A stretch of DNA of 64,000 nt from the NCBI GenBank assembly GCA_943788115.1, contig CALSPA010000017.1, positions 1 through 64,000 of the forward strand, given 5' to 3'. This DNA is from an uncultured Flavobacteriales bacterium. GTDB taxonomy: Bacteria > Bacteroidota > Bacteroidia > Flavobacteriales_D > Parvicellaceae. The notes below the pieces were generated by a model. The model saw only the letters and a program-made list of their open reading frames with translations. It ran no database searches and was not told where the DNA came from. Shown in pieces: positions 20,041 to 28,767 of the stretch. The position numbers and the translations under genes were made by a program. Every line of letters begins with the position of its first letter. Position 1 is the first letter of the stretch.

Positions 20041-21210
20041 ATGTCTAAAATATTAGTAATTGATGATGAAAGACCAATAAGGTCTACACTAAAAGAAATT
20101 TTAGAATTTGAAAAATTCCAGGTAGATGATGCTGAAGATGGAAAAGCAGGATTAGAGCTAATTAAAAAAAACAAATACGACATTATTCTTTGCGATATAA
20201 AAATGCCAAAAATGGATGGGATGGAAGTCCTTGAAGAAACTATTGCTTTAGAAATTGAAACGCCTTTTATTATGATAAGTGGTCATGGCAATGTTGAAAC
20301 AGCTGTTGAAGCCATTAAAAAAGGAGCTTATGATTTTATTCAAAAACCATTAGACCTTAACAGAACTCTTGTTACACTTAGAAACGCTTTAGACAAAGAA
20401 TCTTTTGTAAAAGAAATAAAAACCTTGAAAAGAAAAGTTTCGAAAGGGAAATTTACTGAGATCGTGGGTAATAGCAAAGGTATTTTAGCTATCAAAGAAA
20501 TGATATCTAAGGTTGCCCCCTCAGATGCACGTGTGCTTATTACTGGTGCAAACGGATCTGGAAAAGAACTTGTTGCAAGACAATTACATGAAAAAAGTGA
20601 AAGAAATAAATCACCTTTTATTGAAGTGAATTGTGCTGCAATTCCATCTGAACTAATTGAAAGCGAGTTATTTGGTCACGAAAAAGGAGCATTTACATCT
20701 GCTCATAAATTAAGACAAGGGAAATTTGAACAAGCAGACAAAGGCACACTTTTTTTAGATGAAATAGGCGACATGAGTCTTTCTGCTCAAGCTAAAGTTC
20801 TAAGAGCTCTTCAAGAAAATAAAATCTCGAGAGTTGGAAGCGATAAAGAAATTAAAGTTGATGTTAGAATTCTAGCTGCAACTAATAAAGATTTAAAAAG
20901 TGAAATTAGCAAAGGAAATTTTAGAGAAGATTTATTTCACAGGTTAAATGTAATTCCAATTAAAGTTCCATCATTGAATGAAAGAAGAGATGACATACCT
21001 GTTCTAGTGAATTATTTTTTAGAACTAATTTGCAACGATCAAGGACTACCTTTAAAGACCATTAAAAATGATGCACTTCTTTTACTTCAAGAAATAAACT
21101 GGACAGGAAACATCAGAGAATTAAGAAACATTATTGAACGGCTAATCATCTTAAGTGGAAATGAAATAACGGCTAAAGATGTAAAAACATACACCAATAT
21201 TCACAATTAA
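20041..21210 (+). CDS. Sigma-54-type response regulator lacking a C-terminal DNA-binding domain
   Basis: An NtrC-family regulator. The receiver domain occupies residues 1-120, with phospho-acceptor Asp52 in ILCDIKMPKMDG and the acidic pair DD at 8-9. The AAA+ domain follows: Walker A-like GANGSGKE, LFGHEKGAFTSAH (GAFTGA loop with Gly replaced by Ser), Walker B TLFLDEIGD and the R-finger region FREDLFHRLNV. The protein ends at residue 389, shortly after WTGNIRELRNIIERLIIL, so there is no Fis-type helix-turn-helix. It may act without binding DNA or with a partner. No sensor kinase lies beside it. It converges with alaS, the stop codons overlapping by four bases. Confidence 0.9.
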   Translation: MSKILVIDDERPIRSTLKEILEFEKFQVDDAEDGKAGLELIKKNKYDIILCDIKMPKMDGMEVLEETIALEIETPFIMISGHGNVETAVEAIKKGAYDFIQKPLDLNRTLVTLRNALDKESFVKEIKTLKRKVSKGKFTEIVGNSKGILAIKEMISKVAPSDARVLITGANGSGKELVARQLHEKSERNKSPFIEVNCAAIPSELIESELFGHEKGAFTSAHKLRQGKFEQADKGTLFLDEIGDMSLSAQAKVLRALQENKISRVGSDKEIKVDVRILAATNKDLKSEISKGNFREDLFHRLNVIPIKVPSLNERRDDIPVLVNYFLELICNDQGLPLKTIKNDALLLLQEINWTGNIRELRNIIERLIILSGNEITAKDVKTYTNIHN

Positions 21211-23834
21211 TAAATTATTTGTTTTGCATTAGTTAACGCTTGATTTATCCCTGAAGAATTTGGACCACCTGCTGTTGCAAAAAATGGTTGCCCACCTCCT
21301 CTTCCACCTATTTCTTTGGCTAATTCATTAACTATTTTACCAGCATTTAATTTTTTCTGCGAAATCATATCATCTGAAAGGGCCACAGAAATCATAGCCT
21401 TTCCCTTTTGTTCAAAAGCAAGAACTAGAAAAAGATTCTTCAACTTACTTTTCAACTCAAAACAAATATCTTTAACTGAATTAGCATTTAAATCTACCTT
21501 TTGGGCAAGAAAACTTACTCCATTTACAACTTCTATTGATTCAATCAATTGCTTCTTGATTGCTAACGCTTTTTCTTTATCGGAAATCTCAATTGTTTTA
21601 ATTAAGTCTGAATTTTTATTTATCAGATCATTAACAGCTGAAACAATATCTTTAGGATGCTTTAGCAAATCTGCCAACTGATCAACAACAGCTAACTTAT
21701 TGTTTAAGTACTGATCGGCAGCATCAGCTGTAATGGCTTCTACCCTTCTAACTCCAGCAGCGATTGAGCTTTCACTTGTTATTATAAACTGACCAATATT
21801 TGAAGTTGAATCAACATGGATCCCTCCGCATAGTTCTATGGAATCTTCAAACTTAATCATACGAACAACCTCTCCATACTTTTCACCAAAAAGCATCATA
21901 GCTCCTTGTTCTTTTGCTTTATTTAAAGGGATATTTCTAAATTCTTCTAATTGAATAGATGCTCTTATTCTATTATTAACTAACTGTTGAATCTCAACAA
22001 GATTATCTTTCGAAAGCTTTTCAAAATGAGAAAAATCAAACCTTAAATGTTTATCATTAACTAAAGATCCTTTTTGCTCTACATGTTCACCAAGAACTTC
22101 TCGAAGAGCTTGATGAAGCAAATGAGTAGCTGTATGGTTATTAGCTATTAATTCTCTTTTACTTGCATTAACAACAGCTTTAAAAGAAGCATTTATGTTT
22201 TTTGGCAGCTCTTTAGAAAAATGTATGATTAAATCATTTTCTTTTTTTGTATCAATAATAGATAATTTATTTTCTCCATCATCAATGTAGCCAGCATCTC
22301 CGATCTGCCCACCGCCTTCGGGATAAAAAGGCGTGAAATTAAATACTAGGTGATATATTTTTTTTCCTTTTTCTAGCACCTCTCTATACCTTGTCACCTT
22401 TACATCTGATTCTGTAAAATCATAACCTATAAACTCTTCTTTGTCATCTTCTTGAATGACAACCCAATCAGATTTTTCACTTACTGCAGCTGCTTTAGAC
22501 CTTGTTTTTTGTTTGTTTAGCGCTTCATTAAAACCATCAGCATCAATTGTAAATCCATACCCTTTAGAAATTAATTCAGTTAAATCGATTGGAAATCCAT
22601 ACCTATCGTAGAGCTCAAAAACATCTTTTCCAGAAACAACATCATTATTATTTTCTTTTAAAGAAGAGCAAATAGAATCAATCCTTTTTAAGCCTTGTTC
22701 TAATGTTCTATAGAAAGAAGTTTCTTCTTCTTTCACTACTTTTTCAATAAATTCTTTCTGTTTACCAATTTCAGGAAATACACCATCAAATTGATTTGCT
22801 AATATTTCAACTAGCTCATAAAGAAAAGGTTCTTTAAGGTTGAGTGTTTGGTAACCATAGCGAACAGCTCTTCTTAATATTCTTCGAATAACATAACCTG
22901 CTCCAGTATTTGATGGGAGCTGACCATCTGCTATAGAAAAAGCAATGGCTCTAATATGATCAACAATCACTCTCATAGCAACAGTGTCAGGATCTATTGA
23001 AGCTGCATCACTCGAGTATTTTTTTTGAGCTAAAGTTTCCACTTTTTGAATTAATGGACTAAAAACATCTGAATTATAATTGCTCTTTTTATTTTGAAGA
23101 ATCATAGCTAAACGCTCTAAACCCATTCCTGTATCAATGTGTTTTTCAGAAAGCGGATGTAGTGATCCATCAGCTTTACGATTGTATTCCATAAATACCA
23201 AATTCCAAACTTCAATAACTTGAGGGTGGTCTTTGTTAACAAGAAAAATGCCATCAATTTCATTTCTTTCCAATTGATCTCTTAAATCAATATGAATTTC
23301 AGAGCAAGGACCACAAGGACCAGCAGCTCCCATTTCCCAAAAATTATCTTTTTTATCGCACGCTAATATTCTATCCTTTTCTAAAAGTTCTGACCATATA
23401 TCGTAAGCTTCTGTATCCACACTCAGCCCATCTTTCTTATCCCCTCCAAATACAGTTACATAAATTTGGGATTTGTCTAATTTATAAACCTCTGTCAACA
23501 ATTCCCATGACCAATAAATTGCTTCTTTTTTAAAATAATTTCCAAATGACCAATTACCCAACATTTCAAACATGGTGTGGTGATAAGTGTCAAAACCTAC
23601 TTCCTCTAAATCATTGTGCTTTCCAGAAACTCTAAGACATTTCTGTGAGTTTGCTACTGTTGAATATTTAGATTTTGTATCACCTAAAAAGAAGGATTTA
23701 AATTGATTCATTCCAGCATTGGCAAACAAAAGAGTTGGATCATTCTTTACAACCATAGGAGCAGATGATACAATTTGATGACCTTTTGACTTGAAAAAGT
23801 TTAAATATTTTTCTCTTATTTCTTTAACCTTCAT
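21207..23834 (-). CDS. alaS: Alanine-tRNA ligase
   Basis: Charges tRNA-Ala. It has 875 residues, the usual length. The class II catalytic domain begins MKVKEIREKYLNFFKSKGHQIVSSAPMVVKNDPTLLFANAGMNQF. The editing domain carries zinc ligands in NHTATHLLHQALR and CGGIHVDST, and the C-Ala domain ends with GGRGGGQPFFATAGG. It is transcribed toward the response regulator and away from the M23 peptidase. Confidence 0.98.
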   Translation of the reverse strand: MKVKEIREKYLNFFKSKGHQIVSSAPMVVKNDPTLLFANAGMNQFKSFFLGDTKSKYSTVANSQKCLRVSGKHNDLEEVGFDTYHHTMFEMLGNWSFGNYFKKEAIYWSWELLTEVYKLDKSQIYVTVFGGDKKDGLSVDTEAYDIWSELLEKDRILACDKKDNFWEMGAAGPCGPCSEIHIDLRDQLERNEIDGIFLVNKDHPQVIEVWNLVFMEYNRKADGSLHPLSEKHIDTGMGLERLAMILQNKKSNYNSDVFSPLIQKVETLAQKKYSSDAASIDPDTVAMRVIVDHIRAIAFSIADGQLPSNTGAGYVIRRILRRAVRYGYQTLNLKEPFLYELVEILANQFDGVFPEIGKQKEFIEKVVKEEETSFYRTLEQGLKRIDSICSSLKENNNDVVSGKDVFELYDRYGFPIDLTELISKGYGFTIDADGFNEALNKQKTRSKAAAVSEKSDWVVIQEDDKEEFIGYDFTESDVKVTRYREVLEKGKKIYHLVFNFTPFYPEGGGQIGDAGYIDDGENKLSIIDTKKENDLIIHFSKELPKNINASFKAVVNASKRELIANNHTATHLLHQALREVLGEHVEQKGSLVNDKHLRFDFSHFEKLSKDNLVEIQQLVNNRIRASIQLEEFRNIPLNKAKEQGAMMLFGEKYGEVVRMIKFEDSIELCGGIHVDSTSNIGQFIITSESSIAAGVRRVEAITADAADQYLNNKLAVVDQLADLLKHPKDIVSAVNDLINKNSDLIKTIEISDKEKALAIKKQLIESIEVVNGVSFLAQKVDLNANSVKDICFELKSKLKNLFLVLAFEQKGKAMISVALSDDMISQKKLNAGKIVNELAKEIGGRGGGQPFFATAGGPNSSGINQALTNAKQIIY

Positions 23835-23888
23835 GTATTAAGCAATTCGTTATACTCGACAAACACAAGCTATCAATCGATGATTCGG

Positions 23889-23919
23889 TTGCAAATTTAG
23901 GCATTTTAGAATATTTTTG
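23889..23919 (+). promoter_or_regulatory. Promoter of the M23 peptidase gene
   Basis: TTG (23889-23891), a 20-base spacer and TATTTTTG (23912-23919) match the Bacteroidota consensus. The first in-frame ATG begins only two bases further on and so probably lies at or before the transcript start. This argues that translation begins at the TTG at 23942. On the other strand CAAATTTA (23892-23899) reads as TAAATTTG and may be the -7 element for alaS. Confidence 0.6.
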
Positions 23920-23941
23920 CATGAGATTTATACTTTTAAAA

Positions 23942-24910
23942 TTGGCAAAGACAAAATACAAATACAATCCAGAAAGCTTAAAATATGAAGAAGTAGAATT
24001 AACTTTAATTGGAAGATTAAAGAAAATTTCATACTACTTTGTTTCATCAATAGTTTTCTGTGCTCTAGTTCTTGCTATTTCTTTCAATGGAATAAACGAC
24101 TATATTAGAAAAGAAGCCACTAAAGACAATGCTAATGTAAGAGCTGAATTAAATAAGTTTTATACAGATTTAGAAGAAATAATTATCGTTTTAGAAAACA
24201 TTGAAGATAGAGATGACAACATCTATCGATCAATTTTTGAGGTTAAACCATATCCAGATTATAAAAGAAAATTAGGTACTGGTGGTAATTCAATGAAATT
24301 CAAAAAATATCAAGGATTAAGACACGAATCTCTTTTGATTGACATTTCTAATAAGGTAGAGGCAATTGAAAAAAAATTAGTTGCTCAATCAAGATCTTTT
24401 GATGAAGTAATTGAGCTAACTAAAACTAAAGAACAAATGCTTAAATGTATCCCAAGCATTCAACCCATTTCAAATAAAGATTTAAGTAGAATTTCGTCTG
24501 GTTTTGGCTATAGAATGCATCCTATTCATAAAATAATGAAATTACATACTGGACAAGATTTTACTGCTCCTGTAGGGACTGAGATTTATGCAACTGGAGA
24601 TGGTGTTGTTGAATTAGCAAAATGGAACAGTGGGTATGGAAAATGTGTTATCATTGACCATGGTTTTGGATACAAAACAAAATATGCTCATTGTAAAAAA
24701 TTAAATTGCAGGAAGGGACAAAAAATTAAGAAAGGAGAGGTAATTGCCCTTCTTGGAAATACTGGACAATCTACAGGACCTCACCTTCACTATGAAGTAA
24801 TAAAAAACAATAACAAAGTAAATCCTGTGAATTATTTTTTCAATGATTTAAGTCCAGAAGAGTATGAAAAAGTAATTGAGCTATCTTCGAGACCAATTCA
24901 ATCAATGTAG
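23942..24910 (+). CDS. M23-family (LytM-type) metallopeptidase, single-pass membrane protein
   Basis: A predicted cell-wall endopeptidase or an activator of amidases. A cytoplasmic N-terminus (AKTKYKYNPESLKYEEVELT) precedes one transmembrane helix (SSIVFCALVLAISFNGI), a coiled-coil stretch and the LytM domain. The zinc site is complete: HTGQDF for H-x3-D and HLHYEV for HxH. I start at the TTG because related proteins begin with M-A-K-x-K-Y-Y-Y-N-P and the upstream ATG overlaps the promoter. It is followed by a MerR-type regulator, a common pairing in Bacteroidota. Confidence 0.88.
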   Translation: MAKTKYKYNPESLKYEEVELTLIGRLKKISYYFVSSIVFCALVLAISFNGINDYIRKEATKDNANVRAELNKFYTDLEEIIIVLENIEDRDDNIYRSIFEVKPYPDYKRKLGTGGNSMKFKKYQGLRHESLLIDISNKVEAIEKKLVAQSRSFDEVIELTKTKEQMLKCIPSIQPISNKDLSRISSGFGYRMHPIHKIMKLHTGQDFTAPVGTEIYATGDGVVELAKWNSGYGKCVIIDHGFGYKTKYAHCKKLNCRKGQKIKKGEVIALLGNTGQSTGPHLHYEVIKNNNKVNPVNYFFNDLSPEEYEKVIELSSRPIQSM

Positions 24911-24982
24911 TTAACATTATTATGTTATTTATAATTCTTTAGTCTTTGTAACAGATCTAATTGTTTGTATTAATTTTACATT

Positions 24983-25327
24983 ATGAGTGAAATCTCAATT
25001 AAATCATTTGAACTAACTAAAGTCTACTACTCAATCGGAGAAGTAGCTCAGATGTTTGATGTAAACAATTCTTTGATTCGTTTTTGGGAAAAAGAATTTG
25101 ACATTATTAAACCAAAAAAAAATAAAAAAGGTAATCGTTTATTCACGAAACAAGATGTTGAAAACTACCACATTATTTTTCACTTAGTTAAAGAAAGAGG
25201 ATACACACTTCAAGGAGCAAAAGATAAACTTAAAGGAAACAAAGAAGAAGTATCACACAACCATACAATAGTTAAAAAACTAAGTAATATTAAATCTTTT
25301 TTATTGGATATAAAAGAAGGCTTATAA
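24983..25327 (+). CDS. MerR-family transcriptional regulator
   Basis: A small (114-residue) DNA-binding protein with the MerR winged helix at the N-terminus: YYSIGEVAQMFDVNNSLIRFWEKEFDIIKPKKN, then GNRLFTKQDVENY. The C-terminus is short, with no Cys cluster for metal sensing. It follows the M23 peptidase gene by about 70 bases. The ligand and target are unknown. Confidence 0.88.
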   Translation: MSEISIKSFELTKVYYSIGEVAQMFDVNNSLIRFWEKEFDIIKPKKNKKGNRLFTKQDVENYHIIFHLVKERGYTLQGAKDKLKGNKEEVSHNHTIVKKLSNIKSFLLDIKEGL

Positions 25328-25371
25328 CTCAATATTCTACTTAATTCCTCGTTATTTAATTAAAACTCAAA

Positions 25372-26055
25372 ATGCTAGAAAAAAACACACAATCAAATTC
25401 AATTTTAAAAACACAAGAACTATCAAAAAGTTTTGTATCCAATGTTTTCTCAATGATGTTCGTTGCTCTTGGGATTACAGCCATAACTGCCTACTGGTTT
25501 GCAAACTCAGGCATTGTAATAACTGGAATAACTCATTGGATTATTATGCTGGCTCCACTAGGACTAGTTTTACTAATGGGCACAAGATTTACTAAACTAA
25601 GTGCACCTATTTTAATGTCAATTTTTATTCTTTTTTCCGTTTTGATGGGAATGAGCTTAAGCTATGTATTTCTTGCTTATGATTTAGGAACCATTTCATC
25701 TACTTTTTTTATAACCGCAGGCACATTTGGAACAATGGCTATTTTGGGATACACAACAAGCACAGACTTAACAAAATTTGGAAGTATTTTATACATGGCT
25801 TTAATAGGAATTATTATCGCCTCTGTAGTTAATTGGTTTATGGGTAGTGATCAATTAGATTATATCATTAGTATTGCTGGAGTTTTAATTTTTACTGGTT
25901 TAACAGCTTACGATGTTCAAAAAATCAAAAGAATTGGATCTAGTACTCAAGAGGGAGAAACTAAACAAAAACTAGTAATTATGGGAGCCCTCACCTTATA
26001 TCTAGATTTTATAAATTTATTTCTATTTATTCTCAGAATTTTCGGAAGAGACTAA
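25372..26055 (+). CDS. BAX inhibitor-1/YccA-like membrane protein
   Basis: An integral membrane protein with about seven hydrophobic helices in 227 residues, the size and layout of the Bax inhibitor-1/TMBIM family. The C-terminal half holds the family segment FTGLTAYDVQKIKRIG with the conserved Asp, and ends LYLDFINLFLFILRIFGRD. Bacterial members are linked to calcium leak or FtsH control; no specific role can be read from this sequence. It lies 15 bases ahead of fabD. Confidence 0.9.
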   Translation: MLEKNTQSNSILKTQELSKSFVSNVFSMMFVALGITAITAYWFANSGIVITGITHWIIMLAPLGLVLLMGTRFTKLSAPILMSIFILFSVLMGMSLSYVFLAYDLGTISSTFFITAGTFGTMAILGYTTSTDLTKFGSILYMALIGIIIASVVNWFMGSDQLDYIISIAGVLIFTGLTAYDVQKIKRIGSSTQEGETKQKLVIMGALTLYLDFINLFLFILRIFGRD

Positions 26056-26070
26056 CAACAACTTTATTAT

Positions 26071-26952
26071 ATGAAAGCATATGTATTTCCGGGTCAAGGT
26101 GCCCAATTTATTGGTATGGGAAAAGACCTATACGATTCATCTGCAGCAGCTAAGGAGCTATTTGATCAAGCAAATGAACATCTTGGTTTTAGTATTACTG
26201 ATATTATGTTCTCTGGTACCGATCAGGAATTAAAGCAGACAAAAGTTACTCAACCTGCAATCTTTTTACATTCAGTAATATTAGCTAAAACCATTGGCAA
26301 TGCTTTCAAACCAGACATGGTAGCTGGACATTCCTTAGGTGAATTTTCTGCACTTGTAGCTAATAACTGTCTTGACTTTTCTGACGCCTTAAAACTTGTT
26401 CATGCAAGAGCATTAGCCATGCAAAAAGCTTGTGAAGCTAAACCCTCTACAATGGCTGCCATTCTTGGTTTAGAAGATAATATTGTTGAAGATATTTGCT
26501 CAGAAATAGAAGGAATTGTAGTGGCAGCAAATTATAACTGCCCTGGTCAGCTAGTAATTTCAGGAGAAGTAGATGCCATTAATCTTGCCTGTGAATCTTT
26601 AACAAATGCTGGTGCTAGAAGAGCTTTAGTTTTACCAGTAGGTGGTGCATTTCATTCTCCTTTAATGGAACCTGCTAAATTCGAATTAGAAGAAGCAATT
26701 AAAGCAACTACATTTAATACTCCTTCTTGCCCAGTATATCAAAATGTTACTGCAAGTGCAGTATCTAATCCAGCTGAAATTCAAAAAAATCTTATAGCTC
26801 AATTAACTGCTCCAGTAAAATGGACACAAACAATGCAACAAATGATTGCAGATGGAGCAAGTGAAGTTATTGAATGTGGACCAGGAAAAGTTCTTCAAGG
26901 GTTATTTAAGAAAATTGACAGGAAATTTCCAACATCAAGTGCCTCTCTTTAA
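26071..26952 (+). CDS. fabD: Malonyl-CoA:ACP transacylase
   Basis: Loads malonate onto acyl carrier protein for fatty-acid elongation. It has 293 residues. It begins MKAYVFPGQGAQFIGMGKDLY and has the nucleophile elbow AGHSLGEFSAL with catalytic Ser. The catalytic His is in GGAFHSPLM and the C-terminus has IECGPGKVLQGL. It converges with the YwqE-like gene, with a one-base gap between stop codons. Confidence 0.96.
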   Translation: MKAYVFPGQGAQFIGMGKDLYDSSAAAKELFDQANEHLGFSITDIMFSGTDQELKQTKVTQPAIFLHSVILAKTIGNAFKPDMVAGHSLGEFSALVANNCLDFSDALKLVHARALAMQKACEAKPSTMAAILGLEDNIVEDICSEIEGIVVAANYNCPGQLVISGEVDAINLACESLTNAGARRALVLPVGGAFHSPLMEPAKFELEEAIKATTFNTPSCPVYQNVTASAVSNPAEIQKNLIAQLTAPVKWTQTMQQMIADGASEVIECGPGKVLQGLFKKIDRKFPTSSASL

Positions 26953-26953
26953 G

Positions 26954-27706
26954 CTACAAAGAGTGGTTTAATAACTGGGTTTGATTACATAGCTTGTGAA
27001 AATATGGATCTGTTAAAGCGTGATTTATCATATCTAGGTGTCTTGGATTGTGACAATCAGACCCAACAAAGTCGATCAATTCATCATTTATTAGCTTAAT
27101 AGCCATCCCCCTAACTTCTGGACCATAAGCTCCAGTAATAGATCCAATATTTAGCTGAAGCTTAACATTTCTGTTAATCATATCTTCTATTTTATCCCAT
27201 TTCTTATGCCAATATGCATAACGTTCTACATGGGCTAGAACTGGTTGAAAACCTTTGTTGCTTAAATCCCAAATTATTTCTTTCAACCTGGAGGGTTCAT
27301 TAAAAAAAGAAAGCTCAAAAAGAACATATTTTTCATCTCCTCCGAAACTAAGTACATTATTCGATTTTATTATATCTTCAAATTCTGGTTCTAAATTATA
27401 TTCAGCAGCAGCTTCAACCTCAATATCAACACCAGCCTTGTAAAGAGCCTCTCTTACTTTATCCAATCCAGATGAAATAATTTCAGGAGTGTTTTTATAG
27501 TAATCACTCATTATGTGAGGGGTGGTAATTACTTTTTTATAACCAAGATTTGACATTGATGTAATCAGATGAACAGAATCTTCAACTGTTGGTGCTCCAT
27601 CATCAATACCAGGTATAAAATGTGAATGAACATCAACTTTTAAAGCTGACAAATCAAAAGGAGGAAGAATTTCCTTTTTTTTAAAGATATTGCTTATAAA
27701 TCCCAA
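26954..27706 (-). CDS. PHP-family tyrosine-protein phosphatase, CpsB/YwqE-like
   Basis: A manganese-dependent phosphatase that in Gram-positive and Bacteroidota capsule loci dephosphorylates the chain-length kinase. Metal-binding motifs DVHSHFIPGIDDGA, TTPHIM, the Glu in AAAEYNLE, HVERY and GSDCHN are all present. It has 250 residues and starts at TTG (LGFISNIFKKKE); related proteins begin with a similar short F-KKK segment. It lies at the downstream end of the polysaccharide precursor cluster, fitting a role in surface-polymer export control. Confidence 0.88.
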   Translation of the reverse strand: MGFISNIFKKKEILPPFDLSALKVDVHSHFIPGIDDGAPTVEDSVHLITSMSNLGYKKVITTPHIMSDYYKNTPEIISSGLDKVREALYKAGVDIEVEAAAEYNLEPEFEDIIKSNNVLSFGGDEKYVLFELSFFNEPSRLKEIIWDLSNKGFQPVLAHVERYAYWHKKWDKIEDMINRNVKLQLNIGSITGAYGPEVRGMAIKLINDELIDFVGSDCHNPRHLDMINHALTDPYFHKLCNQTQLLNHSL

Positions 27707-27712
27707 ATAGAA

Positions 27713-28762
27713 CTACTGTTTGTATTGTTCATTGTAATACTCCAAATAAGAACCGGATGTTACATTTTTCATCCATTTTTGATTTTCGAGGTACCATTCA
27801 ACAGTACTTTTTAAACCTTGTTCAAATGTAACTGAAGGAATCCAACCCAGCGTATCTTTAATTTTAGTGGCATCAATAGCATAGCGCATATCATGACCAG
27901 CTCTATCTTTAACAAAAGTAATTAGCTCTCTAGATTTTCCAATAGAATTACCGAGCTTCTGATCCATAATATCACATAAAAGATGGATAAGATCAATGTT
28001 TTTCCATTCATTGTGACCACCAATATTATATGTTTCACCTATTTGACCTTTATGAAAAACATCATCTATGGCTTTTGCATGATCTTCTACCCAAAGCCAA
28101 TCTCTAATATTTTCGCCTTTACCATAAACAGGTAAAGGTTTTTCATTTTTTATATTATTAATAATTAAAGGGATTAATTTTTCTGGGAATTGATGTGATC
28201 CGTAATTATTACTACAATTGGATATTTTAACAGGAAGGCCAAAAGTGTAAAAATAAGCCCTTACAATATGATCCGAACTGGCTTTTGAAGCTGAATAGGG
28301 ACTTCTTGGATCGTATGGCGTTGTTTCAAGAAAAAAACCTTCATCTCCTAAGGATCCATAAACTTCATCCGTTGATATATGGTAAAATATCTTATTTTCA
28401 AATTCATTACCCCAAATATTTCTTGAAGCATTTAAAAGATTTAAAGTACCTACAATATTAGTATTAATGAATTCATTGGGATTTGAAATAGAACGATCCA
28501 CATGAGATTCAGCTGCTAAATGAATAACTCCATCAAATTGGTATTCTTCAAACAAATTAAAAACACCTGCTTCATCAGTAATATCCATTTTAACGAATTT
28601 ATAGTTTGATTTATTTTCAATATCTAACAAATTCTCTGGATTACCAGCATAGGTTAATTTATCTAAATTTACAATTAAGTAATCTGGATACTTATTAACC
28701 AAAAGTCTTATTACATGAGACCCTATAAAACCAGACCCACCCGTAACTAATATTTTTTTCAT
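27713..28762 (-). CDS. rfbB: dTDP-glucose 4,6-dehydratase
   Basis: Converts dTDP-glucose to dTDP-4-keto-6-deoxyglucose, the branch point to rhamnose and other deoxysugars. The NAD site is GGSGFIGSHV. The catalytic Thr-Asp-Glu is in HISTDEVYGSLG and the YxxxK in YSASKASSDH. Family segments HLAAESHVDRSI and NNYGSHQFPEKLIPL are clear. The start is ATG (MKKILVTGG); the frame continues six codons to a TTG that would overlap the neighbour. RfbA, C and D are not in the window. Confidence 0.95.
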   Translation of the reverse strand: MKKILVTGGSGFIGSHVIRLLVNKYPDYLIVNLDKLTYAGNPENLLDIENKSNYKFVKMDITDEAGVFNLFEEYQFDGVIHLAAESHVDRSISNPNEFINTNIVGTLNLLNASRNIWGNEFENKIFYHISTDEVYGSLGDEGFFLETTPYDPRSPYSASKASSDHIVRAYFYTFGLPVKISNCSNNYGSHQFPEKLIPLIINNIKNEKPLPVYGKGENIRDWLWVEDHAKAIDDVFHKGQIGETYNIGGHNEWKNIDLIHLLCDIMDQKLGNSIGKSRELITFVKDRAGHDMRYAIDATKIKDTLGWIPSVTFEQGLKSTVEWYLENQKWMKNVTSGSYLEYYNEQYKQ

Positions 28763-28767
28763 CTTAT

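Noticed and set aside
26944-26963. Inverted repeat at the fabD/YwqE junction as a bidirectional terminator
   Set aside because: The stem has only six pairs and is not followed by a T-run on either strand.
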